This document shows positions 1-7,429 of a stretch of DNA of 12,338 bases, one piece after another; positions within the stretch are counted from its first letter, which is position 1; each line of letters begins with the position of its first letter. The notes under the pieces are model-generated. The model did not search any database. It saw nothing but the letters and a program-made list of their open reading frames with translations, and had not been told where the DNA came from. The translations under genes were made by a program, and so were the position numbers. The stretch covers positions 23,920 to 36,257 of the forward strand of contig NZ_JAHZIA010000028.1 of NCBI RefSeq assembly GCF_019420015.1, written 5' to 3'. This DNA is from Anaerofustis sp. (GTDB lineage Bacteria > Bacillota > Clostridia > Eubacteriales > Anaerofustaceae).

Positions 1-857
1 CTATGATGAACATACTAAACGGAGGCAAACATGCCGATAATAATGTGGATATACAAGAATTCATGATTATGCCTCACGGAGCACATTCTTTCAATGAAGC
101 GCTTAGAATGGGAAGTGAAATTTATCATAAATTAAAAGAAATACTAAAAGAAAAAAATCTAAATACGGCAGTAGGAGACGAAGGCGGATTTGCTCCTGAT
201 TTAAAAAGCAACGAAGAAGCAATAGGATTCATATTAAAAGCAATAGAAAATGCAGGATATAAATCTGGGGAAGAAGTATCCTTGGCGCTGGATGTAGCTT
301 CGAGCGAAATATTCAATAAAAAAACAAATTCATATTTCTTTGAAAACGAAGAAAAAAAATTCGGTGAAATGATTGTTTATTATGATGTTTTAAGCAGTAA
401 ATACCCAATAATTTCCATAGAAGACGGAATAAGCGAAAATGAATTTGATTCGTGGAAAATGATGACAGAAAGAATAGGACACAATATTCAACTAGTCGGA
501 GATGATTTATTTGTAACCAATGAAAAAAGATTAAAAAAAGGTATTGAAAATGGTATTGCCAATTCAATCCTCATAAAAGTAAATCAAATAGGAACTTTAA
601 GCGAAACACTGGACACAATGCACCTGGCAAGAAATAATAACTACACAACCATAGTATCTCATAGATCCGGGGAAACAGAGGATACGTTTATTGCTGATTT
701 AGCAGTAGGTTTTAATGCGGGACAAATTAAGACTGGAGCACCAAGCAGAAGTGAAAGAGTATGTAAATACAACAGACTTTTAAAGATTGAAGAAGAACTT
801 GGAGAAAAAGCCAGATTTATCGGAAAAGATGTATTTACAAACTTAAAAATTAAATAA
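1..857 (+). CDS. eno: Enolase, C-terminal ~285 residues (5'-truncated by window edge)
   Basis: Phosphopyruvate hydratase, the cytoplasmic glycolytic enzyme that interconverts 2-phosphoglycerate and phosphoenolpyruvate. The reading frame is already open at the left edge (codons in phase with position 3), and the first visible residues, MMNILNGGKHADNNVDIQEF, are an internal enolase motif, so the ATG at 3 is not the start. About 150 N-terminal residues lie outside the window. Counting visible residues from that Met: GDEGGFAP at 58-65 carries the proton-donor Glu60; metal ligands are Asp97 (LALD), Glu140 (SIED) and Asp167 (GDD); the catalytic base is Lys192 (ILIKVNQIG); substrate contacts are His220-Arg221-Ser222 (SHRSGETED) and Lys243 (IKTG). 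All catalytic residues I expect in this half are present and evenly offset by 149-150 from E. coli numbering, so the gene looks intact. It stops at TAA 855-857 and is followed by a hairpin shared with convergent pheT. Confidence 0.97.
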   Translation, partial: MMNILNGGKHADNNVDIQEFMIMPHGAHSFNEALRMGSEIYHKLKEILKEKNLNTAVGDEGGFAPDLKSNEEAIGFILKAIENAGYKSGEEVSLALDVASSEIFNKKTNSYFFENEEKKFGEMIVYYDVLSSKYPIISIEDGISENEFDSWKMMTERIGHNIQLVGDDLFVTNEKRLKKGIENGIANSILIKVNQIGTLSETLDTMHLARNNNYTTIVSHRSGETEDTFIADLAVGFNAGQIKTGAPSRSERVCKYNRLLKIEEELGEKARFIGKDVFTNLKIK

Positions 858-914
858 TTATTATCATAACCGTTTAATATTATAAGTTATTATTATAATA
901 TTTCAACTCTATAA

Positions 915-942
915 AAAAGACATTCCATAAGGAATGTCTTTT
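915..942. terminator. Bidirectional rho-independent terminator between eno and pheT
   Basis: A 12-bp perfect stem (915-926 paired with 931-942) closes a 4-nt ATAA loop. The core is GACATTCC/GGAATGTC, flanked by A residues on the left (913-918) and T residues on the right (939-942). Because the A and T runs are symmetric, the RNA from either strand ends in a U-rich tail. It therefore serves both convergent genes, eno from the left and the pheST operon from the right. The right edge of the stem overlaps the first two bases (plus-strand) of the pheT stop codon at 941-943. Confidence 0.9.
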
Positions 943-3325
943 ATCTTAATTTTGCATTTAATGTTTCTGATAAAGCTTTAACTATATTATCAAATCTTAC
1001 ATCTATCTCCTCATCTGTAAGGGTTCTATCATCGGCACGGAATGAAAGACTTACCGCAACGGACTTTTTCCCCTCTCCTATTTGCGTACCGCTAAACACA
1101 TCAAAAACTTCTGCCCCGACAAGATACTCTCCGCCGGCTTTTTTGATTTCATCAATAATTTGTCCTGCATAAATATCTTCATTTACGACAACTGCAATAT
1201 CTCTTTGGAGTGAAGGGAATTTTGCAAGAGGTTTGAATTCTATTTCTTTATCGTAATTTTCAGTGATTGTTTTTACGTCAATTTCTGCGACAACAACATC
1301 TTCTTTTAAGTTGTATTTTTTAAGTAAAAGAGGATGAACATTTCCTACATAACCGATTACTTTATCATTTACTGAAATATAAGCACTTCTTGTCGGATGA
1401 AGCATTTTTTCTTCCGCTTTTGTGAATTTAACGTTTTTAATTCTGAATTTGTTGAAAATATATTCAACAATTCCTTTTATTTCAAAATAATCCGTATTGT
1501 ATTTACCGATAATAAGCTTTTCTTCTTGTAAAGGTAAACCCAGCTCATCATATTTTGCATCAAAGAATACATTACCAATTTCAAATAATACTCTTTCTTT
1601 GTTCTTTCTACTGTAGTTAAACGATAATGATTCAAGCATATTAATCATCATAGAAGTTCTCATGTACCCTGTATCTTCCCCAAGAGGATTTATTACTTTT
1701 ACATATTTACTTCTAATATCTTTATCCTCAAATCCAAGTTCATCAAGTTTTTCTTTTGATGTAAATGTATAAGTAAGAGTTTCAAGTCCTCCTATTGCAA
1801 TTAATGCTTCCTTGATTTTGTTTTTATCACTGTAATAAACATTCTTTTCACTTATATAATTTGATGTTTCCATAAGTGTACTTGGAATATTGTTGTATCC
1901 ATACATTCTTGCGATTTCTTCAACAACATCTTCTTTTATATTTATGTCATCTCTTAAAATAGGAGCAGTAATGCTTATTATATCCCCGGTTACTTTTGGT
2001 TCAAAGTTTAGTAAATCAAGAAGTCTTGCTTGTTCTTCTACTGAAATATCGCTTCCTAAAATTCTGTTAACATCTTTTGAATCAATATCCATTTTTACAG
2101 GTTCTTTTTCATAGAAGTTTTCATCAATCAAACCTTCTACAAGTTCACAAGCACCGATTTCAACAAGTAATGATGCTGCTCTGTCTATTGCATATCTTGT
2201 AATCAAAGGATTAATTCCCTTTTCGTAATGTGCTGAAGCTTCACTTCTAAGTCCAAATACTCTTGATGTTCTTCTTATTGAGTTTTTGTTGAAGTTTGCA
2301 GATTCTATTACAATATTTTTTGTATTATCATCTACAACTGAGTTTAAAGCACCCATTACACCGGCTACACAAACGCCTTTTTTAGCATCGTTAATAAGTA
2401 GCATTTTATCATCAAGATCTCTTTCGATATTGTCAAGAGTAACCATTTTTTCACCGTTTTTTGCAGTATCAACAATGATTTTATGACCTTCTAATTTGTC
2501 ATAATCAAACATATGAAGTGGTTGACCAAGTTCAAGCATAACATAGTTAGAAACATCAACAATATTTGATATAGGTCTAATACTGCAAGCCATTAATCTT
2601 TGTTGCATCCAAAGTGGTGATTGTTCAACTTTTTTTACTTTAAGCATTCTTGCACAGTATCTTTTACATAAGTCAGTATTTTTCACTTCAACGCTTAATT
2701 TATCATTAATATCATTAGCTTTATCTTCGATTTTAAAATTAGGCATAACAAATTTTTTACCAAGTGTCGCACCTGCTTCATAAGCCATACCTAAAATACT
2801 GTTACAATCTTGTCTGTTATTTGTAAGTTCAAAATCAATTACATATTCATCAAGACCCAATACTTTTTTTGCATCTTCCCCTAAAGGTACGCCTTCAGAG
2901 AAAATATAAATCCCGTCCTCCAAATGTTTTGGAACAATGCTTGAACTCATACCAAGTTCAGCACCTGAACAAAGCATACCATAAGATTCTACTCCTCTTA
3001 ATTTTGCTTTTTTAAGAGTCATTCCATTTGGAAGTTTTGCACCAACTTTTGCATAAGGAACAATATCCCCGATTTTTACATTTTTTGCACCGGTAACAAC
3101 TTGATATTCTTCACTTCCGTCAAACATTGTACAGATGATTAACTTCTCAGCATCTTCATGTGGCTTTATCTCTTTGATTTTCGCCGTTACAACACCTTCA
3201 ATACCTTCTCCAAGATAAGTTACAGTCTCAACCATAGAACCGCTTACAGTCATCATATCGGCGAATTCATTTATATCTTTATCTACATTTACATATTCTT
3301 TTAACCAGTTTATAGGTAATAACAT
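941..3325 (-). CDS. pheT: Phenylalanine--tRNA ligase beta subunit
   Basis: The 794-residue beta chain of the alpha2-beta2 phenylalanyl-tRNA synthetase, a usual length for Bacillota PheT. Domain order by eye: N-terminal segment; EMAP/OB-fold tRNA-binding domain about 40-150; B3/B4 editing domain about 210-375; B5 domain about 411-480 (with DDINIKEDVVEEI); catalytic-like core; C-terminal ferredoxin-fold anticodon-binding domain about 700-794 (FPSLQRDIAVVV to the end). Residues matching the known proofreading site of this family are kept: His271 (QPLHMFD), Gly325 (GVMG), Glu341 (VIESANF) and Ala363 (SEASAHYEKG), so Tyr editing is probably intact. The ATG start at 3325 lies 7 nt after a strong AAGGAGG. 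That ribosome site is fused to the pheS stop codon, leaving 12 nt between the genes, which favours coupled, balanced synthesis of the two subunits. It is the last gene of the operon, with a terminator at its stop. Confidence 0.97.
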   Translation of the reverse strand: MLLPINWLKEYVNVDKDINEFADMMTVSGSMVETVTYLGEGIEGVVTAKIKEIKPHEDAEKLIICTMFDGSEEYQVVTGAKNVKIGDIVPYAKVGAKLPNGMTLKKAKLRGVESYGMLCSGAELGMSSSIVPKHLEDGIYIFSEGVPLGEDAKKVLGLDEYVIDFELTNNRQDCNSILGMAYEAGATLGKKFVMPNFKIEDKANDINDKLSVEVKNTDLCKRYCARMLKVKKVEQSPLWMQQRLMACSIRPISNIVDVSNYVMLELGQPLHMFDYDKLEGHKIIVDTAKNGEKMVTLDNIERDLDDKMLLINDAKKGVCVAGVMGALNSVVDDNTKNIVIESANFNKNSIRRTSRVFGLRSEASAHYEKGINPLITRYAIDRAASLLVEIGACELVEGLIDENFYEKEPVKMDIDSKDVNRILGSDISVEEQARLLDLLNFEPKVTGDIISITAPILRDDINIKEDVVEEIARMYGYNNIPSTLMETSNYISEKNVYYSDKNKIKEALIAIGGLETLTYTFTSKEKLDELGFEDKDIRSKYVKVINPLGEDTGYMRTSMMINMLESLSFNYSRKNKERVLFEIGNVFFDAKYDELGLPLQEEKLIIGKYNTDYFEIKGIVEYIFNKFRIKNVKFTKAEEKMLHPTRSAYISVNDKVIGYVGNVHPLLLKKYNLKEDVVVAEIDVKTITENYDKEIEFKPLAKFPSLQRDIAVVVNEDIYAGQIIDEIKKAGGEYLVGAEVFDVFSGTQIGEGKKSVAVSLSFRADDRTLTDEEIDVRFDNIVKALSETLNAKLR

Positions 3326-3332
3326 TCCAAGT

Positions 3333-3339
3333 CCTCCTT
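3333..3339 (-). promoter_or_regulatory. Ribosome binding site of pheT, overlapping the pheS stop codon
   Basis: The minus strand reads AAGGAGG, 7 nt before the pheT ATG. The first two bases of the site are the last two bases of the pheS stop (TAA-GGAGG). A ribosome finishing PheS therefore ends on the pheT binding site, a common arrangement for subunits needed in equal amounts. Confidence 0.85.
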
Positions 3340-4357
3340 AAAATTGAGTCAATAACTCAGTATCGTTTGCAAATAATAGTCTTAAGTCTTTAATACCGTA
3401 TTTAAGCATAGTCATTCTGTCAAGTCCCATTCCGAAAGCGAAACCGGTATATACATCAGGATCTATTCCACAGGCTTTTAGTACGTTTGGATGAACCATA
3501 CCGCAGCCTAAAATTTCAATAAAGCCAGAACCTTTGCAAACATTACATCCCTTTCCGTGACAAGCTATGCAAGTTGCATCCATTTCTGCGCTTGGTTCCG
3601 TAAAGTAAAATTGATGAGGTCTAAACCTTGTCTTTGTTTCTTCACCGTAAAGTCTTTTTACAACATATTCAAGTGTTCCTTTAAGGTCTGCCATTGTAAT
3701 TCCTTTATCTACAATCAAACCTTCAATTTGATGGAACAAAGGTGAATGAGTCGCATCAATTTCATCTGTTCTGTAAACTTTACCAGGAGCAATAACTTTG
3801 ATTGGAACATCTTTTTCTTTCATGGCTCTTATTTGAACAGGAGAAGTTTGTGTTCTAAGACAAACTTCGTCATTTATATAAAAAGTATCACTTTTATCCC
3901 TTGAAGAGTGATCAAGAGGAACATTTAAATTATCAAAGTTATATCTTACAAGTTCAATTTCGGGACCTTCTGCAACAGAAAAACCAAGAGAAGTAAAAAT
4001 CTCTTCAAGTTCTCCTATGATATTATATAAAGGATGATGATGACCTACCTCTACTTCCTTACCCGGAAGTGTAATATCAATCTTGTCTTTTTCAAGCTTT
4101 TCAAGCAAAATCTTTTCTTCGATATTTGATTTCATCTTTCCAAGCTCTGATTCTATTGCTTCTCTTACTTCGTTTGCAAGTTTACCTATTACAGGTCTTT
4201 CTTCTTTACTAAGTCCTCCCATTCCTCGAAGAATAGCGGTTAATTTACCTTTTTTACCCATAAATTCGATTCTGAACTTTTCTAAATCTTCCAATGAAGA
4301 AAGATTTTGTATTTTTTCTTTTGCTTCTTTTTGTATATTTAATAACTGATCTTTCAC
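3338..4357 (-). CDS. pheS: Phenylalanine--tRNA ligase alpha subunit
   Basis: Catalytic alpha chain of cytoplasmic PheRS, 339 residues from a GTG start. The N-terminal coiled-coil arm that grips tRNA is about 1-90. The class II core has motif 2 around 193-217 (KVYRTDEIDATHSPLFHQIE) and motif 3 around 305-322 (FAFGMGLDRMTMLKYGI), plus the FRPHQFYFTEPSAEMD strand at 245-260 that lines the Phe pocket. A four-cysteine knuckle (Cys263, Cys266, Cys271, Cys274), frequent in bacterial PheS, looks able to bind zinc. Start choice: the frame is open four codons further to a TTG at 4369, but that TTG is at the edge of the GGAGGG ribosome site (4362-4367). The GTG at 4357 follows it by 4 nt and gives the usual PheS N-terminus ((M)KDQLLNIQKEA). 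The preceding malic-enzyme gene ends 20 nt upstream, so no room exists for a separate leader or T-box. Confidence 0.96.
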   Translation of the reverse strand: MKDQLLNIQKEAKEKIQNLSSLEDLEKFRIEFMGKKGKLTAILRGMGGLSKEERPVIGKLANEVREAIESELGKMKSNIEEKILLEKLEKDKIDITLPGKEVEVGHHHPLYNIIGELEEIFTSLGFSVAEGPEIELVRYNFDNLNVPLDHSSRDKSDTFYINDEVCLRTQTSPVQIRAMKEKDVPIKVIAPGKVYRTDEIDATHSPLFHQIEGLIVDKGITMADLKGTLEYVVKRLYGEETKTRFRPHQFYFTEPSAEMDATCIACHGKGCNVCKGSGFIEILGCGMVHPNVLKACGIDPDVYTGFAFGMGLDRMTMLKYGIKDLRLLFANDTELLTQF

Positions 4358-4361
4358 TTTA

Positions 4362-4367
4362 CCCTCC
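4362..4367 (-). promoter_or_regulatory. Ribosome binding site deciding the pheS start
   Basis: The minus strand reads GGAGGG followed by TAAA and then GTG at 4357. The site overlaps the in-frame TTG at 4367-4369, so that TTG cannot be its start and GTG is preferred. Confidence 0.75.
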
Positions 4368-4377
4368 AAAATACTTT

Positions 4378-5553
4378 TTATTTAATATTTTTTACTACTC
4401 CCTCTTTTATTGCCTGCGCATACACTGCTTTTGCCACTGCAACAGCAACATTCTTATCAAGCGCACTCGGAAGTATGTTATGTTCATTAAGCTCATCTTC
4501 TTTTATGAAGTTTGCAATAGCATATGTAGCTTGAACCTTCATTCCCTCTGTTATTTTTGTTGCATATGAATCAAGAGCTCCTCTGAATATTCCCGGAAAT
4601 GCGAGCACATTATTCACCTGATTTTCAAAGTCACTTCTTCCTGTTCCAATAACCCTTGCCCCGCCTTTTTTAGCTATATCAGGCATAATTTCAGGTACAG
4701 GATTTGCCATGGCAAATATGATTGCATCTTTATTCATACTTCTTACCATTTCCTCATCAACAAGATTTCCTCTTGAAACTCCTATAAACACATCTGCATT
4801 CTTTATAACATCTTTTAACAAGCCCTCTTCGTTATTAGGATTTGTTATTTTCAAAAGTTCTCTTTGAACATAATTATCATCTCTTCCCTCTTTCAATGCT
4901 CCGTTAATTCCGCAAACCACAACATTCTTTGCTCCAAGATTTATAAGCATTTTAGTTATGGCATATCCGGCTGAGCCATCTCCGTTTACAACTATTTTTA
5001 TTTTTCCTATGTCTTTTTTTACTATTTTCAAAGAATTTATAATGCCTGCCGAAACAACGATTGCCGTTCCGTGCTGATCATCGTGAAATACAGGAATATC
5101 AAGTTCTTCCTTTAACCTCTCTTCCACTTCAACACATCTCGGTGCAGATATATCTTCAAGGTTAATCCCCCCAAATACTGGCGAAATAAGTTTAACCGTT
5201 TTTACAATTTCATTTACGTCCTTTGAGTCTATACAAATAGGAAAAGAATCCACATTTGCAAATTCTTTAAACAGTATAGCCTTTCCTTCCATTACGGGAA
5301 TAGCTGCTTTGGCTCCGATATCGCCAAGCCCCAAAACAGCAGTCCCGTCACTTACAACAGCAACGGTATTTCTTTTTATGGTATATTTATATACATTATT
5401 CTCATTTTCATTTATTTTCTTACAAGGTTCTGCAACTCCCGGAGTATATAACAAAGATAAATCTTCCCCGCTTTTAACAGACCGTTTACTTTTTATTTCA
5501 AGCTTACCGTTTAATTCTTCATGTATTTCAAGTGACTTTTCTTTTATATTCAT
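4378..5553 (-). CDS. NAD(P)-dependent malic enzyme (oxaloacetate-decarboxylating type)
   Basis: A short-form bacterial malic enzyme of 391 residues, the usual length of this form, that oxidatively decarboxylates malate to pyruvate and CO2 in the cytoplasm. Visible motifs: YTPGVAEPC at 36-44 with the catalytic Tyr36; EGKAILFKEF with the catalytic Lys91; metal ligands Glu133-Asp134 (NLEDISAPRC) and Asp158-Asp159 (FHDDQHGTA); a Rossmann GxGxxG as GDGSAG at 191-196; and the substrate-loop Asn in MANPVPEIMPD. At the end of the second Rossmann strand, where NAD-using relatives usually have an acidic residue, the sequence reads VVVCGING (211-218), so coenzyme preference is uncertain. The ATG at 5553 overlaps the upstream TGA as ATGA, with GGAG 4 nt before it, so translation is probably coupled to the MoeA/PBP-like gene. 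pheS follows after 20 nt. Confidence 0.93.
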   Translation of the reverse strand: MNIKEKSLEIHEELNGKLEIKSKRSVKSGEDLSLLYTPGVAEPCKKINENENNVYKYTIKRNTVAVVSDGTAVLGLGDIGAKAAIPVMEGKAILFKEFANVDSFPICIDSKDVNEIVKTVKLISPVFGGINLEDISAPRCVEVEERLKEELDIPVFHDDQHGTAIVVSAGIINSLKIVKKDIGKIKIVVNGDGSAGYAITKMLINLGAKNVVVCGINGALKEGRDDNYVQRELLKITNPNNEEGLLKDVIKNADVFIGVSRGNLVDEEMVRSMNKDAIIFAMANPVPEIMPDIAKKGGARVIGTGRSDFENQVNNVLAFPGIFRGALDSYATKITEGMKVQATYAIANFIKEDELNEHNILPSALDKNVAVAVAKAVYAQAIKEGVVKNIK

Positions 5554-7409
5554 AATACTCCTTCTTCCTCTACATTATTTATTCTGAGAACACTGCCAAA
5601 ATTTTCAACATTATAATCCAAGGAAAGCTCTTCCCTCAAAGAGGGATTGCCAAATACAAAAGCAATTCTCCTTATTAATTCTTCATCCCTTGTATTTATG
5701 ACAAAATCATTCTCTTTCGTTATAACAGGCACAAATTTAATATTATGATTTTTAGCTTCCTTTTCACTTATAAAACAAATATCAAATTTATCTTTAAGCA
5801 ATTCTTCCATGAGGATTATTTCATTTTTATATATATTTTCTTTAAATCCTTTTATATTATGAAAATCTATCTTTTTACTTTTTAAAATTTTCTCCAAAAC
5901 TATTCTTGTAAAATTGTTTCTCGGTAAATTACCAAAATTCACATTCTTGATAACTAAATCTTCAACACTCTTTATATCGATATATTTTTTATTTACGGCA
6001 AATCCGTACCGCTCTTTTACACCTTGTATAATAACACTGCCTTTATCTATTTCTTTTTTAAAGTGTTCACTTTTACCTTCAAATTCTCCAAGAACATATT
6101 CAACCGAAGTAATATTTCCTTTTATATCATTTCCTTCACTGTTTAATATCATATTTATGTTTTTCAAATCGCTGTAAGCCATAATCTTAGAATTAAGAGG
6201 ATTATCAGCTCCGCAAAACAATACATTTTTATATATTGAATCCAAAGATTTTAACAAATGTACTTTAATATCTTCTCCTCTAAAAAGATTCTTCACATTT
6301 TCATCCACAATAAAATATCCGTCGGCATTAAAGAAATCAAACAATGAAGATTTTTGGGATTTGATTGGAAGAACTTTAAATCCTTCATTACTGGCAAATA
6401 CATTTACATATACAAATTCTTTATAATAAAACTCCGACTCCACATCTCTTATCAAAGACCCACTTATAAAATTCTCTTCTTCTTTTTCAATATGCGTTAA
6501 ATCCGCTATAAAAGTTTTTATAAAATTATTATACATAAACATATTTGAAATAATATCTCCGGGAAATGAAAATATTATGGAATCCTTCACTTTTCCAAGC
6601 ATAAAAGTACTTGCGGGAATGGTTCTTATACCTTTTATATATACATCTCCGATTTTATTTATTACATCGTACATAAAATCATTGCTGCCTTTTCCGGTTC
6701 TGCCAATGGTTATAATAGCATCGCAATGTTCACTTATTTCTTTTATAATACTTTCATACTCTCTTTTCTCATCTCTTATATCTTTGTATATATTAACACT
6801 TACTCTTTCATTCTCTATTAATTTTGAAAGCATAAACGAATTGCTTTCGGCTATACTTTTTTTCTTTACATTATTAAGATTCATAGAGCTTTTAAGTGTT
6901 GCAACAATACCAATTTTTAATTTTCTGTAAACACTTACTTTCTTTATACCATAACTTATTAATAAACCGATTTTTTTATCATCAAGGACTTCATCTTTAT
7001 GAAAAAGAAAACTCCCTTTCTTTTTTCCTTCCCCTTTATATTTTATACCTTCAAACATATTAGGTAAATATTCGGTATACGGTATATTGTTTTTTAATAT
7101 AATCTCATCTTTCGGTATGACAACATTATATTTATCGTCAACATAGTCTCCAAAATTGACTTTTTTATATGTACCTATTTTAAATATATTACCTTTTTTT
7201 TCTATATTATGTAAGTCTGATGCAAAACCATCGGTATTTGCATAAGAAAAAGAAGGTATATCTTCATTTAAATATACATTTTTACATAAAACTCTACCCT
7301 TTGCATTAAAAACAGAAACTCTTTCTTCTTTTAATTCAGGTATATTTTGGATTAAATTTAAAAATATTTCATTTAATTGTTCATAAGAGACATCTGTATA
7401 ACAATTCAT
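5550..7409 (-). CDS. Divergent MoeA-like protein fused to a C-terminal PBP-like domain
   Basis: A 619-residue cytoplasmic protein with the layout of 'MoeA/LysR-substrate-binding' fusions: MoeA-like domains about 1-390, then a type-2 periplasmic-binding-like domain about 392-600. The MoeA part is recognised from SYANTDGFA (55-63, family SAMDGYA), the KGEGKKKG segment, IGLLISYGIKKVSVYRKLKIGIV (split over 147-169), TIGRTGKGSND (234-244, family GGVSVGxxD) and SFPGDIIS (281-288, family GLPGNPVS). Key residues are altered: the GED Asp is Gly, the TGDEL loop reads TLKSS, and PGKP reads PAST. In the PBP part the family GSGTR loop reads RNNFTR (497-502) and the expected AGxHLxD segment is not visible. 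The domain has no signal peptide. Start choice: ATG at 7409 is 11 nt after AGAGGA (7421-7426). A TTG three codons upstream is only 2 nt from that site. Catalytic MoeA activity is doubtful; the role is unknown. Confidence 0.8.
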   Translation of the reverse strand: MNCYTDVSYEQLNEIFLNLIQNIPELKEERVSVFNAKGRVLCKNVYLNEDIPSFSYANTDGFASDLHNIEKKGNIFKIGTYKKVNFGDYVDDKYNVVIPKDEIILKNNIPYTEYLPNMFEGIKYKGEGKKKGSFLFHKDEVLDDKKIGLLISYGIKKVSVYRKLKIGIVATLKSSMNLNNVKKKSIAESNSFMLSKLIENERVSVNIYKDIRDEKREYESIIKEISEHCDAIITIGRTGKGSNDFMYDVINKIGDVYIKGIRTIPASTFMLGKVKDSIIFSFPGDIISNMFMYNNFIKTFIADLTHIEKEEENFISGSLIRDVESEFYYKEFVYVNVFASNEGFKVLPIKSQKSSLFDFFNADGYFIVDENVKNLFRGEDIKVHLLKSLDSIYKNVLFCGADNPLNSKIMAYSDLKNINMILNSEGNDIKGNITSVEYVLGEFEGKSEHFKKEIDKGSVIIQGVKERYGFAVNKKYIDIKSVEDLVIKNVNFGNLPRNNFTRIVLEKILKSKKIDFHNIKGFKENIYKNEIILMEELLKDKFDICFISEKEAKNHNIKFVPVITKENDFVINTRDEELIRRIAFVFGNPSLREELSLDYNVENFGSVLRINNVEEEGVL

Positions 7410-7429
7410 ATCAATCAATATCCTCTGTA

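Noticed and set aside
125..567. Two minus-strand frames opposite eno
   Set aside because: They lie entirely within the conserved enolase frame and have no family resemblance.
4294..4569. Open frame on the plus strand across the pheS/malic enzyme junction
   Set aside because: It is antisense to two well-conserved genes, has no recognisable motif and no clear ribosome site; it is a shadow frame. The same holds for the other plus-strand frames between 1890 and 11841.
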